Source of the DNA: Paenibacillus sp. FSL R5-0766
GTDB lineage: Bacteria; Bacillota; Bacilli; Paenibacillales; Paenibacillaceae
Direction: 5' to 3'
Length of the DNA: 64,000 bases
Assembly: GCF_037971845.1 (NCBI RefSeq)
Contig: NZ_CP150227.1
Location: 4,588,001 to 4,652,000, forward strand
Below the pieces are notes generated by a model that did no database searches, was not told the origin of the DNA, and saw nothing but the letters and a program-made list of their open reading frames with translations. Below, piece by piece: positions 18,410 through 27,152 of the stretch; position 1 is the first letter of the stretch; each line of letters begins with the position of its first letter. Position numbers and translations under genes: made by a program.

Positions 18410-19297
18410 CTATCTCGTAAAATCATGCTGCCCGATGGTCAGCAGCGTCGGCCTGCTCTTACTCCACACCGACGTGGCAATCTTCGGATTGTAATAATAG
18501 AGCGCTCCGTTCGTCGGATCAGCGCCATTCAAAGCTTTGCGAGCAGCTCTGTAAGAGGTCTGGGTTGGCTTGGTATTAAACTGGCCATCGTCTATAGCCG
18601 TGAATTGCCCTTTCTGGAAAATAACCTTCGAAATAGACGACGGGAATTCACTCGAATGTACCCGATTCAACACAACCGCTCCTACAGCGACTTGCCCTTC
18701 AAAAGATTCTCCGCGCGCTTCACCATGGATCAGCTTCGCCAACTGGCGTAACGTCTCACCTTCGGCTTTAGCCTTTTTATTCAGCCTGTTCAGTGTCGCC
18801 GGACCTGCAACTCCATCTGCACTCAGTCCCTGCGCCTGCTGGAACTTGCGGACAGCACCTTTGGTGATGGTACCGTAATATCCAGTCATTCCAGCATCGA
18901 AGTAGCCCAGATCGCTTAATTGCTCCTGCAATTGCAGCACATGTTCGCTACGAACGCCCTGTTCCAACTTCTGTGCTCCCGCAGAAGGAGCTGCCACGGT
19001 CAATCCCAGAGTCAATGCGCAGGCACCGAGAAGCAAGCTGACCCGCCCTGCTCTTTTGCCAGCCGTGTTCCCCTTCCCATGAGTGACTTTCCGACTGACA
19101 GTGATAGGCTCCATGTTGTCAGCAAACGTTAATAGATCCAGCCCCTCATTTGTGCTATCAACTGTAGTCCGTTCATTACTGTTCATATGGCTTACCACCT
19201 TCATCTCTTTCATCTCACTCACGCTATCTAATTCAATTATCATATTCTTTTCATTCATTTCATTCGCTTGATCCATTCCAATATTGTTCTTCATCAT
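18410..19297 (-). CDS. SleB-like spore cortex-lytic / cell-wall hydrolase
   Basis: 295 aa from the ATG at 19297, which follows GGAGGTTAATGGA; a longer frame to 19333 lacks a good SD. An acidic ~80-residue cytoplasmic-like extension precedes a hydrophobic helix (VSLLLGACALTLGLTVAAP). A peptidoglycan-binding domain follows (LQLQEQLSDLGYFDAGMTG...AVRKFQQAQGL), then a SleB/CwlJ hydrolase domain (LAKLIHGEARGESFEGQVA with the key Glu, VLNRVHSSEFP, ALYYYNP). SleB is a lytic transglycosylase of spore cortex peptidoglycan during germination. The long pre-sequence is unusual for SleB, so a role in vegetative wall turnover is possible. Confidence 0.85.
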   Translation of the reverse strand: MMKNNIGMDQANEMNEKNMIIELDSVSEMKEMKVVSHMNSNERTTVDSTNEGLDLLTFADNMEPITVSRKVTHGKGNTAGKRAGRVSLLLGACALTLGLTVAAPSAGAQKLEQGVRSEHVLQLQEQLSDLGYFDAGMTGYYGTITKGAVRKFQQAQGLSADGVAGPATLNRLNKKAKAEGETLRQLAKLIHGEARGESFEGQVAVGAVVLNRVHSSEFPSSISKVIFQKGQFTAIDDGQFNTKPTQTSYRAARKALNGADPTNGALYYYNPKIATSVWSKSRPTLLTIGQHDFTR

Positions 19298-19443
19298 TCC
19301 ATTAACCTCCACTTTTCTGAATCCAGATCCCACATCTTTCTACTGAATCCTCACGGTTGGACATCCCGAGTGTCATTATAGGATATAGAAAAAATGAAGT
19401 CTATCGGACTGATGACGCAGTGAAAAACCGACGCTGAACATAA

Positions 19444-19484
19444 CAAAAAGAGGCATGAGCCCATGGTCACACCATGGTCATGCC
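19444..19484 (-). terminator. Terminator of the NiaP-like gene
   Basis: GGCATGA-CCATGGT / ACCATGG-TCATGCC near-perfect hairpin followed by CTCTTTTTG on the minus strand, about 90 nt after the transporter stop. Confidence 0.8.
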
Positions 19485-19575
19485 CCTTCTTGTATCAACC
19501 ATATACCGCTTGTCCAACCCGTTATTTCCGTAGGCAGGCAGACCCGTACAAAAGTTGCGTTGTATTTATTGACAA

Positions 19576-20796
19576 TTACTCGGCCAGTTCCTGACCCTTT
19601 GTTTCCCGGCCCCAGAACAGTACAGCCGCTGCGCCAATGAGGATTGTCACGAAGAAAATCGTGAAAATCAGGCTGATCGCAACTTCACGTTGAACCAGCA
19701 TACCGACCATTAATGGGGCAAGTACACCACCGATTCGGCCAACCGATGTGGCAAGTCCAACACCTGTCGAACGAACGGAAGTCGGATACAATTCCGGGCT
19801 GTAGGCGTACAGACCACCCCAAGCTCCCAGATTGAAGAAGGATAGACAGATTCCTGCGGCCAAGATCGTCGCTTCCGTTGTTGCCAGTCCGAACGCAATC
19901 GCACTGAATGCGGTCAAGGTAAGGTACACAACAAGTACGAACTTGCGACCGTAACGTTCAATGAAGTACGCCGCGGTGAAGTAACCTGGCAACTGTGCAA
20001 TCGTCATGATCAGCACGTATTGGAAGCTTTTGACCAACGTAAATCCTTTTGCCATTACAACCGAAGGCAGCCACAGGAACATTCCATAATAAGAGAAAAT
20101 GACGGTAAACCACAAAATCCAGAGCATCAACGTTGTACGGCGATGTGGTGCTGACCAGACGGTAGCCACTTTCTCGCGGAACGTGATTTTATGAAGTTTG
20201 GTATGATTCTTGTACCGCGGCGGGTCCTGAATGGCACGACGCAGATACAGTGCATAGAACGCCGGAAGCGCACCAATGGCAAAGGCAATTCTCCATCCGT
20301 ACTCCGGAATGACAAAGTTGGCAATGAGCGCCGATACAATCCAGCCTCCTGCCCAGAAACTTTCCAATAATACAACGGCACGTCCTCGTTCCGCTGTAGG
20401 CATCGACTCCGATACCAATGTGGATGCCACGGGCAACTCTCCGCCGAGTCCAATACCTGCAACCAGACGCAATGCACACAATACGGCGAATCCAGTCGCT
20501 AATGCAGATAGACCACTTGCAATCGTAAAGATTAACAAGGTCCACATCAGAATGGCCTTCCGTCCAAAACGGTCCGCAAGTGCACCTGCAAGCAAAGCAC
20601 CTAATGCCATACCGATGGAGTTAATACTCGTAAGCACGCCGACTTGTCCGGGACTGAGACTCCATTCCTTGGCGAGTGCAGCCACGATAAAGGAGATCAT
20701 ACCAACTTCCATCGCATCAAACAGCCAGCTCATGCCGGCACTGAACAGCAGCTTGCGCTGCTTGGGATTCCGCAACACTTCCAGTTTGCTCATCAC
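19576..20796 (-). CDS. MFS transporter, NiaP/YceI-like
   Basis: 406 aa with twelve predicted TM helices. MFS signatures are GALADRFGRKAIL (loop 2-3) and LVAGIGLGGELPVASTLVSE, and FFLGAWGGLYAYSPELYPTSVR-like text appears near TM10. The sequence resembles B. subtilis YceI (niacin permease NiaP) almost throughout, for example WLFDAM, LPSVVMAKGF and 'GRIGGVLAPLMVG'. Substrate by homology: niacin or another small aromatic acid; not proven. It lies 110 bp after a sugar ABC operon on the same strand and has its own terminator. Confidence 0.85.
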   Translation of the reverse strand: MMSKLEVLRNPKQRKLLFSAGMSWLFDAMEVGMISFIVAALAKEWSLSPGQVGVLTSINSIGMALGALLAGALADRFGRKAILMWTLLIFTIASGLSALATGFAVLCALRLVAGIGLGGELPVASTLVSESMPTAERGRAVVLLESFWAGGWIVSALIANFVIPEYGWRIAFAIGALPAFYALYLRRAIQDPPRYKNHTKLHKITFREKVATVWSAPHRRTTLMLWILWFTVIFSYYGMFLWLPSVVMAKGFTLVKSFQYVLIMTIAQLPGYFTAAYFIERYGRKFVLVVYLTLTAFSAIAFGLATTEATILAAGICLSFFNLGAWGGLYAYSPELYPTSVRSTGVGLATSVGRIGGVLAPLMVGMLVQREVAISLIFTIFFVTILIGAAAVLFWGRETKGQELAE

Positions 20797-20906
20797 TTAT
20801 AGCTCCCTTGATCTCTATGTAGTCATCCTGACACTAAATCATTATTATGCAGAATGCTCCAGAAATCAATGCAAAATAAGCTTTTCCTTCCGATTTCTGC
20901 GATACC

Positions 20907-21722
20907 TTACCCCTTGAGTGAACCCGCTGTCAGACCTGCAACAAAGTAACGCTGGAGCAAAAGGAACAACACGATCATCGGAATGGCCGTTACCAGCACA
21001 CCCGTAAGCATCATCGGATAGTTCGTCACGTATTCCCCGCGGAACTGCATAAGCGCGAGTGGTAACGTTAGCTTGGACTTACTGCTGAGCATTAACATCG
21101 GAATAAGCAAGTCATTCCAAACCATGACGAGCAGGAACGTAGCCGTTGCCGCCAGCGAAGGTGCAGCCAGTGGCAGTGCAATCCGCGTATAGAGTCTCCA
21201 CTCGCTTGCTCCATCCATACTGCCCGCTTCCAGAATCTCCGAATTGAGCATTCGCATGAAACCTGTCAGCATAAATACTGAGACAGGCATCAGCATAGCC
21301 GCGGATACGACAATCAATCCCGTGAGACTGTCCGACCACCCGAGTGTACGCGTGAGAGAATAGATCGGCAGCATACTCACTTGGGATGGAACGATCAGAC
21401 CTGCTACGAACAGAGCAAACACGATTTTACCTACACTACCGCCCCAGCGGACAATGGCGTAAGCAATCATGCTACTCAGCAACAACTCAATTGCAACAGT
21501 ACCAAGCGTCACGACCAGACTGTTTCCGAAATATTGCCACATCGGCTGATTGCGGAACATGCCAGTGATGTTATCCCACGTAAACGGGTCCGGCCAGCTG
21601 AACGGACTGGTGAAGAAGTTGCTGCTTGTTTTGAACGAGGATACAAACACAAAGTACAGCGGCACCAGAATCAGCAGCGCGTACACCAATAAGATCAGGC
21701 GATTGAACCATTTTAAAAACAT
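20907..21722 (-). CDS. Carbohydrate ABC transporter permease (MalG type)
   Basis: 271 aa with six predicted TM helices. It contains the EAA loop of inner-membrane permeases (EAGSMDGASEWRLYTRIALPLAAP), which contacts the ATPase, and ends in the typical GLTAGSLKG. It follows the other permease gene by 49 bp. No ATPase gene is in the operon, as is common for CUT1 systems that share an MsmX-type ATPase. Substrate is unknown. Confidence 0.9.
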   Translation of the reverse strand: MFLKWFNRLILLVYALLILVPLYFVFVSSFKTSSNFFTSPFSWPDPFTWDNITGMFRNQPMWQYFGNSLVVTLGTVAIELLLSSMIAYAIVRWGGSVGKIVFALFVAGLIVPSQVSMLPIYSLTRTLGWSDSLTGLIVVSAAMLMPVSVFMLTGFMRMLNSEILEAGSMDGASEWRLYTRIALPLAAPSLAATATFLLVMVWNDLLIPMLMLSSKSKLTLPLALMQFRGEYVTNYPMMLTGVLVTAIPMIVLFLLLQRYFVAGLTAGSLKG

Positions 21723-21771
21723 GTGGACTCCCTTCTGCCTCGGTTGCAGGATGAATGCTCCAGCATCAACC

Positions 21772-22644
21772 TTAATAGCTTACCCGGTCGGCACGCAGTG
21801 CCTTGAACTGCAACAGCGTCAAGAGCGCGAGCAACACCAGGAAGATCATGGAACCGGCAGAAGCCAGACCAAATGAATAGCTGCCAAAGGCGGTATGATA
21901 GATATATGTTGTCAAAATTTCAGTTGCGTAGTTCGGGCCTCCGTCCGTCATTGTAAAAATGAGGTCAAATGCCTTGAACGACTGAATGGTCGTATAGGCC
22001 ACAACAATCGTTGCCGAAGGTGCCAGCAGCGGCCAAGTCACGGTACGGAATACCTGCCATTTGCTGCCGCCGTCCATACGAGCCGCTTCATACAGTTCTG
22101 CCGGAATACCTTGCAGACCCGCGATGAATACAATCATCATCTGCCCAGCATGGGCCCAGACTTGTACCGCAGCGATGGAATAGATAGCGATCTTGGGATC
22201 ACCAATCCAGTTGCGAGCGATGCTGCTCATCCCGGCCTCATTCAGTCCATAGTTGATCAATCCAATGGATGGATCATACATGAATGCCCAGATCAGTCCA
22301 ACCGATACGGAGGACAGAATCGCAGGCAGGAAATACAATGCCCGAAGCACGATGCGTGTCTTGGTATTACGTACCAAGAGTAGAGCCAGGACAAGTGAAA
22401 TAAAGGTTTGTGCAATAACAACCGTTAACATGAACTCCACGTTGTTGCCAAAGGCTTTGCGGAATACGATGCTGCTGAGACTGTCCTTGTAATTATCCAG
22501 CCCTACAAATGCATACGACGGGGATACCCCATCCCAGTCCGTAAAGGAATAGAACAGCCCCGTCAATGTAGGAAATACGAACAATCCAACGTACAGCAGC
22601 AACCCGGGGATCAGAAACAGGGATAGCTGAAGACGGTTTTTCAT
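21772..22644 (-). CDS. Carbohydrate ABC transporter permease (MalF type)
   Basis: 290 aa with six predicted TM helices. The opening is LSLFLIPGLLLYVGLFVFP and the EAA loop is YEAARMDGGSKWQVFRTVTWPLLAPS. It starts 3 bp after the stop of the solute-binding protein gene, so the two are tightly coupled. Together with the MalG-type permease it forms the channel of a CUT1 sugar importer. Confidence 0.9.
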   Translation of the reverse strand: MKNRLQLSLFLIPGLLLYVGLFVFPTLTGLFYSFTDWDGVSPSYAFVGLDNYKDSLSSIVFRKAFGNNVEFMLTVVIAQTFISLVLALLLVRNTKTRIVLRALYFLPAILSSVSVGLIWAFMYDPSIGLINYGLNEAGMSSIARNWIGDPKIAIYSIAAVQVWAHAGQMMIVFIAGLQGIPAELYEAARMDGGSKWQVFRTVTWPLLAPSATIVVAYTTIQSFKAFDLIFTMTDGGPNYATEILTTYIYHTAFGSYSFGLASAGSMIFLVLLALLTLLQFKALRADRVSY

Positions 22645-22647
22645 CGT

Positions 22648-23922
22648 TTATTTCCCGATATGCTGATCAATGATCGCTTGTGCCTGCTGTGCTGCTTCTT
22701 CTGGAGAAGTGCCGCTCAGTACAGCCTGGATGGAGTTGGTTACTGCTTTTTGATTATCTCCGTTCAGGATGGTGAACCGTGGCTGGAACACGGTCTTTTG
22801 GGTTGCCCATTCTCCGGCTACCTGAAGCTCAGGCGTATCGTACTTCACATCATTCACCGTTACATTCTGTCCCGTTTGGTTGGCATAGTCACTCGCTACA
22901 TCGGGATTGCTAAGGAATTCGAGGAACTTCTTCGCTTCTTCCGGATGTTTCGACTTGCTGTTCACCGCGAGCATGAACGTAGTCGTATGCACCCCTTCAT
23001 ACTTCGCTTGATCGGCACTTACCGTAATCGGTGCAAGCAGTTTTTGCTCCAGATTAGGATTCTGCTGCTTGTTCTGAGCCAATTGATACGACCCACTTGC
23101 CAGCATCGCTGCTTTTTCTTGAATAAACAGTGCGCCCGCCGCAGGGTCCTTCGTACCCAGTGCATCTTGCTGGAAGTAACCTTTATCGTTCAGTTCCTTG
23201 ATTTGAGTCAACGTTTTCACCCAAAACTCATCCGTCAGTTTGGCTTCGCCAGCTTCCACTTTGGTAAAAATGTCGTCACTCGGTGCATTGTTCATCACCA
23301 TTGTATTCATGAATTGTCCTGGACCAATGTCCGCTCCGGCAAAGGCAATCGGAATGATGCCATTGTCTTTCAGCTTCTGGCAAAGGGCCAGGAAGCCTTC
23401 CCAATCGGTCGGCGGCGTCAAGCCGTATTGTTCAAACAGTTTTACATTATAGATGGGATCGTTATATACGAGTTGATACGGGATTGCATATTGCTTGCCA
23501 TCGTGCTGTCCTGATTCAATCAGCTTTGAATTGTAGGCCGACAGAAACGATGATCCGGTCAGATCCGTGAACAAGCCAGCTTTGGTGAAAGCTTCGAACT
23601 GTGCACCCGGGAAGGAAGCAAATACATCCCCTACCGAACCGTCACTGATTTTGGATTGTACGGTGGACTGATATTGATCGGAGGGCAGTGTCTGCATCTC
23701 CACGTTGATGTTCGGGTTTTCTTTTTCAAATGCGTCAATAGTCTTGTTGAGTGCTTCGGAATCTTCTCCACGCCAGTGCATGAAGCTGATCGTAACTTTA
23801 CCTGAACCCGAGGAGCCGTTCTCTCCAGATGACGCGTTATCCCCGCCGCCGCAAGCTGACAGCAGGATGGACATCACCAGCATACTGACAAGCGGCAGGA
23901 TCAATTTTTTATTTTTTTTCAT
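22648..23922 (-). CDS. Extracellular sugar-binding lipoprotein of the ABC transporter
   Basis: 424 aa from MKKNKKLILPLVS; this ATG has AGGAGGT 8 nt upstream. The frame stays open to 24087, but that extension is the reading of a palindromic repeat element and is not coding. The signal peptide ends in the lipobox LLSAC. The mature protein is a family-1 solute-binding protein (VTISFMHWRGEDSEALNKTI, INVEMQTLPSDQYQSTVQS, LAVNSKSKHPEEAKKFLEFL). The space upstream, down to the SsuD stop, is almost entirely a MITE-like element, so the operon promoter may lie inside it. Confidence 0.9.
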   Translation of the reverse strand: MKKNKKLILPLVSMLVMSILLSACGGGDNASSGENGSSGSGKVTISFMHWRGEDSEALNKTIDAFEKENPNINVEMQTLPSDQYQSTVQSKISDGSVGDVFASFPGAQFEAFTKAGLFTDLTGSSFLSAYNSKLIESGQHDGKQYAIPYQLVYNDPIYNVKLFEQYGLTPPTDWEGFLALCQKLKDNGIIPIAFAGADIGPGQFMNTMVMNNAPSDDIFTKVEAGEAKLTDEFWVKTLTQIKELNDKGYFQQDALGTKDPAAGALFIQEKAAMLASGSYQLAQNKQQNPNLEQKLLAPITVSADQAKYEGVHTTTFMLAVNSKSKHPEEAKKFLEFLSNPDVASDYANQTGQNVTVNDVKYDTPELQVAGEWATQKTVFQPRFTILNGDNQKAVTNSIQAVLSGTSPEEAAQQAQAIIDQHIGK

Positions 23923-23952
23923 GAAAGACGACCTCCTGAGGATGCTTGATAC

Positions 23953-24131
23953 TTTAACTAAAGAATGTTTATACTGACCACTCCGATGACAGAATAACCT
24001 TCCGATCGCTGTTATCCCCAGATTTATTTGATTCCTTTTTATAAAAGGAAAAATCTGGGGATAAAGGCGAACACTTCGCTTCTTCACGTTATTTCTGTCC
24101 TCTCCGTTTTCGTATAAAAAGATTAGTTAAA
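23953..24131 (-). repeat. MITE-like palindromic repeat, copy A
   Basis: About 179 bp. Outer inverted ends are TTTAACTAAA (23953) and ATTAGTTAAA (24131), then TTTATAC / GTATAAA, then CCACTCCGATGACAGAA / CGGAGAGGACAGAAATAAC. An inner stem pairs TTATCCCCAGATTT with AAATCTGGGGATAA. The core is shared with copies B-E. It fills the gap between the ABC and SsuD genes. Orientation is arbitrary: A, B and D are alike; C and E are reversed. Confidence 0.85.
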
Positions 24132-24136
24132 CTTAC

Positions 24137-25336
24137 TTAGTTAGTAGTAACTTGATGCTGCTTCTGTCTTGTTTTCCATTTCTCGCGAATGATCGGCATC
24201 ACGGTACGTCCGAAGATTTCGGCCTCTTCCAGATGCGGGTAACCGGACAGAATGAAAGTCGTAACGCCCAGATCTCCATATTCCATCAAGCGTTCAGCGA
24301 CCTGTTCAGCTGTACCTACAATGAGGATCGCACCGCCGGATCGCACAACGGACAAGCCTGTCCACAAGTTTGGACCTACGACAAACTGCTGCTTCTCGGA
24401 CAGTTCCCGTAGCTCGTTCTGTCTGCGTTGGTTGGTTGCATCCGTCTCGGCAAAAGCGGCTTTGGCTTTCTCAATCGCTTCTGGTGGTACTTTGCTAATA
24501 ATCTCCCAAGCCGCTGCCCATGCTTCTTCTTCGGTATCCCGAATGAGTACCTGAGCACGCATGCCGTAACGGAGCTGACGATCTTGTCCGGTCTCCTCTT
24601 TCACCTGCTGTCGGATGACCTCAATCTCTTCGATCTGCTCCTGAATCCAGTCATGGGGCTCGCCCCACATCAGGAACGTATCCGCATGTTCAACAGCGAC
24701 CTTCTTCGCAATCGGTGAACTTCCTCCCAGATAAAATGGTGGATGCGGATCTTGCACCGTCTCCGGCATGCCTACCGGTCCTTTGAAATTGTAATACTGG
24801 CCGAATTCAGGATTGGGATCACTGGGTGCATCTGCACCAGAGTTTGAACCACTTCCGGCAAACTCCGTCAGATTCAGTCCCGTCGATTGGGTCCATGAAC
24901 GCTTCATCACTTCCATATACTCGCTCGCCCGTACATACCGTTCATCATGCGCATGTGCCAGTGGATCGCCGAGTTCCTCCAGATCTCGAACAGAACTGCC
25001 TGTCACCACATTGATCATGGCCCGACCACCAGAGAGCTGATCCAGTGCCGCTCCCATGCGTGCAGCGAGTACGGGTGTAACCAAACCCGGGCGAATGGCC
25101 ACAAGGGGACGCAATGTCTTTGTGTGACTCATTACTGCCGAGCCGACAACCCACGCGTCCAGACAGGCTCCCCCTGTCGGAATCAGTACAAATTCGAATC
25201 CTGCCTTCTCCGCTGTCTGTGCCACATCAACCAGATAATCCAGACTCGGCTCCCGCTCCGGGGCAACCCCTACATACTTACCATCCCCTGCTGTAGGCAA
25301 AAACCATCCAAACTTCATTTCTTCCTGTTCGCTCAC
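24137..25336 (-). CDS. LLM-class FMNH2-dependent alkanesulfonate monooxygenase (SsuD-like)
   Basis: About 399 aa from a GTG at 25336; a TTG at 25345 and an ATG at 25318 (MKFGWFLPTAGDG) are alternatives, none with an ideal SD. Bacterial luciferase-like TIM barrel: KFGWFLPTAGDGKYVG, EFVLIPTG, 'SGGRAMINVVTG', 'FYLGGSSPIAKKVAVEHADTFLMWGE' and 'LSGYPHLEEAE' are all typical of SsuD. SsuD releases sulfite from alkanesulfonates using reduced flavin and oxygen. No ssuABC or flavin reductase gene is nearby. The stop codon abuts repeat copy A and the start faces repeat copy B. Confidence 0.85.
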   Translation of the reverse strand: MSEQEEMKFGWFLPTAGDGKYVGVAPEREPSLDYLVDVAQTAEKAGFEFVLIPTGGACLDAWVVGSAVMSHTKTLRPLVAIRPGLVTPVLAARMGAALDQLSGGRAMINVVTGSSVRDLEELGDPLAHAHDERYVRASEYMEVMKRSWTQSTGLNLTEFAGSGSNSGADAPSDPNPEFGQYYNFKGPVGMPETVQDPHPPFYLGGSSPIAKKVAVEHADTFLMWGEPHDWIQEQIEEIEVIRQQVKEETGQDRQLRYGMRAQVLIRDTEEEAWAAAWEIISKVPPEAIEKAKAAFAETDATNQRRQNELRELSEKQQFVVGPNLWTGLSVVRSGGAILIVGTAEQVAERLMEYGDLGVTTFILSGYPHLEEAEIFGRTVMPIIREKWKTRQKQHQVTTN

Positions 25337-25394
25337 AAAAGTCAATCCCTTCTATGAATAAATAAAGTCTCATGTTAAAAAAAGATCACTGTTC

Positions 25395-25543
25395 TGCAAC
25401 TTGGCCGTTCCGGTTACGAATCGTTCTTACGATCACTGTTATCTCCAGATTTTTTGATCCCCTTTTCTAAGGGGAAATCCGGAGATAAAGGTGAACACTA
25501 CGTTTCTTCAGAATCGATTTCGTCCCCTCCACTACGTTTGCAC
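25395..25543 (-). repeat. MITE-like palindromic repeat, copy B (diverged)
   Basis: About 150 bp. It keeps the core GATCACTGTTATCTCCAGAT, the inner stem GGGGAAATCCGGAGATAA and the GGTGAACACT...CGTTTCTTCAGAA arm. The outer ends have drifted (right end TTTGCAC instead of TTTACAC), so the limits are approximate. Confidence 0.75.
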
Positions 25544-25736
25544 TGGTTGAAATTGATTTTTAAAGTGTGCCTAATTTCTAATTCATTTTCAAAACACATA
25601 TCCAAATGCCGATTAATTAACTTGGTTTAATAGGTATGGACATCATATCAATTGATTTGTCTGTGAGCAATGTCATTTCGCGGCAATTTTGTTTTGTCAT
25701 TTTGTGGTCTTTTCTCAGATTTAGGTCTTCCTGATC

Positions 25737-25766
25737 TTGAATATATATAAAACCCACCTGTATAAT
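25737..25766 (+). promoter_or_regulatory. SigA-type promoter of the AraC gene
   Basis: TTGAAT (25737-25742), an 18-bp spacer and TATAAT (25761-25766). It lies about 55 bp upstream of the SD of the AraC-family gene. Confidence 0.65.
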
Positions 25767-25828
25767 AGGTTATAAGCGAAACTTTTAGATCGTACGAACG
25801 ATACTTATACAATAAAGAGGTGTTCCTG

Positions 25829-26701
25829 ATGACCGAGAGCATGAAGGAGGACCACCATGAGTTTTTGGAACTTATTTTCTTCACTCCATCTGAATTCGAG
25901 AAAGCTGGTGGCGCCTGGCCGATTCGCATCGGACGAAATATAGCCAAGACCAACTATCATATTGGTCCGCGCACTACGCCTTATCATTATTTACTGTTTG
26001 TGCTGGAGGGGGAAGGTACATTCATACAGAACGGACAGCGTCACGCCCTTCGAGCCAGGGATGCGTTCTGTCTATTTCCGCATGTTACCCATGAGTACTG
26101 GACGGACCCAGAAGACACGTTGCAGAAAATATTTATTGCCTTTGATGGTGCACATGCAGCCGAGCTACTGTCTCGAATTGGACTTACACCCGACTCACCG
26201 CACCGTTCAGGTGTACTGACACCGGAGACTGCAAATGCCATGCGCTCGTTCATGGAGGATGTTCGCAAACCGCAGGACCGGGCGAGTGATCTGGGACGAC
26301 TCACCCGATTTCTAAACCTCTTCGACCGAATTGCCCGGTCCCCCGCAACCAAAGGATTGCAACCGGATTCAGCCACACCTTGGCTCCAGAAAGGCAAGGA
26401 ATACATGGACATTCATTTTGCAGGCGGCATCTCCGTGGAAGGTGTGCCCGCTCATGCGGGTGTGGATCGAACCCATTTTGCCAAACAGTTCCGCAAAGCC
26501 TATGGTCTGTCCCCTGTGCAATATATCCAACAATTGAAAATGAATCAGGCCAAACGCCTGCTGGTGCAGACGCCGCTAAGCTTAACTGAAGTCGCTCATT
26601 CCGTAGGTTACCCGGACTTGTTCTCCTTCTCCAAAGCGTTCAAAAAGCAAGTTGGTCTGCCGCCCAATCGCTATCGCACAGCGGAGAGCACGAAAGAATG
26701 A
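25829..26701 (+). CDS. AraC-family transcriptional regulator
   Basis: 290 aa from the ATG at 25829, which has AGAGGTG 6-7 nt upstream; an in-frame GTG at 25820 is part of that SD. An N-terminal cupin-like sensor (YHYLLFVLEGEGTFIQNGQ, CLFPHVTHEYW) precedes two HTH motifs in the last ~100 residues (VSVEGVPAHAGVDRTHFAKQF-type and LTEVAHSVGYPDLFSFSKAF). AraC regulators of this layout usually respond to sugars. It is divergent from the SsuD gene and the ABC operon, so those are the likely targets; this is inference. Confidence 0.9.
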   Translation: MTESMKEDHHEFLELIFFTPSEFEKAGGAWPIRIGRNIAKTNYHIGPRTTPYHYLLFVLEGEGTFIQNGQRHALRARDAFCLFPHVTHEYWTDPEDTLQKIFIAFDGAHAAELLSRIGLTPDSPHRSGVLTPETANAMRSFMEDVRKPQDRASDLGRLTRFLNLFDRIARSPATKGLQPDSATPWLQKGKEYMDIHFAGGISVEGVPAHAGVDRTHFAKQFRKAYGLSPVQYIQQLKMNQAKRLLVQTPLSLTEVAHSVGYPDLFSFSKAFKKQVGLPPNRYRTAESTKE

Positions 26702-26846
26702 GGGAGCGACCTTTTGCTCCCTAGCCTATAATCCATGCCTCATGCACCACGCCTTGTGTACGGTTTGTACGATACCGCGTCTACCAAATTGCCAATAGAC
26801 TCCTGAGTTTCATATCCTGCACATCATAGTGCTGCAAAACCCATTA

Positions 26847-27042
26847 CTATATAAATTGAACTAAACATTTACACGGGAACGGAGAGGACAGAAATAACCT
26901 GAAGAAGCGGAGCGTTCGCCTTTATCACCAGATTTTCTCCTTTGTAAAGCCAAATATAAAAAATCTGGGGATAACAGCGATCAGAAGGTTGTTCTGTCAT
27001 CGGAGTGGCAAGTGTAAATTTTCTTTAGTTCAATTTATATAG
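26847..27042 (+). repeat. MITE-like palindromic repeat, copy C (most complete)
   Basis: 196 bp with the clearest ends: CTATATAAATTGAACTAAA at 26847 and its exact inverse at 27042, then ATTTACAC / GTGTAAAT, then the shared arms (CGGAGAGGACAGAAATAACC and GGTTGTTCTGTCATCGGAG) and inner stem ATCACCAGATTT / AAATCTGGGGAT. Reversed relative to A, B and D. It lies between convergent genes. Confidence 0.9.
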
Positions 27043-27052
27043 ATCCACCACC

Positions 27053-27088
27053 AAAAAAGGCAAGCCCCATCTACTCGGGACTTGCCTT
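27053..27088 (-). terminator. Terminator of the exopolysaccharide locus
   Basis: AAGGCAAG-tCCC / GGG-CTTGCCTT hairpin (27058-27064 with 27081-27088) followed by TTTTTT on the minus strand, about 65 nt after the last gene's stop. Confidence 0.8.
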
Positions 27089-27152
27089 CTTTCTATACAA
27101 TAGTCTTGACGCATGTACCAGGAACCAGCAACTTGTTAACACTGACCTAACG

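Noticed and set aside
22660..23514. 284-codon open frame opposite the sugar-binding protein
   Set aside because: Shadow frame; the minus-strand lipoprotein has a lipobox and family motifs.
23923..24087. N-terminal extension of the sugar-binding protein frame
   Set aside because: It is the translation of repeat copy A; the signal peptide and SD mark the start at 23922.
26701..26726. Terminator of the AraC gene
   Set aside because: An AGGGAGC/GCTCCCT hairpin exists just after the stop, but no T-tract follows, so it is not called as an intrinsic terminator.
23953..27042. CRISPR array
   Set aside because: Repeats A-C are long, palindromic, inverted relative to each other and irregularly spaced with genes between; no short regular repeat-spacer units and no cas genes in the window.
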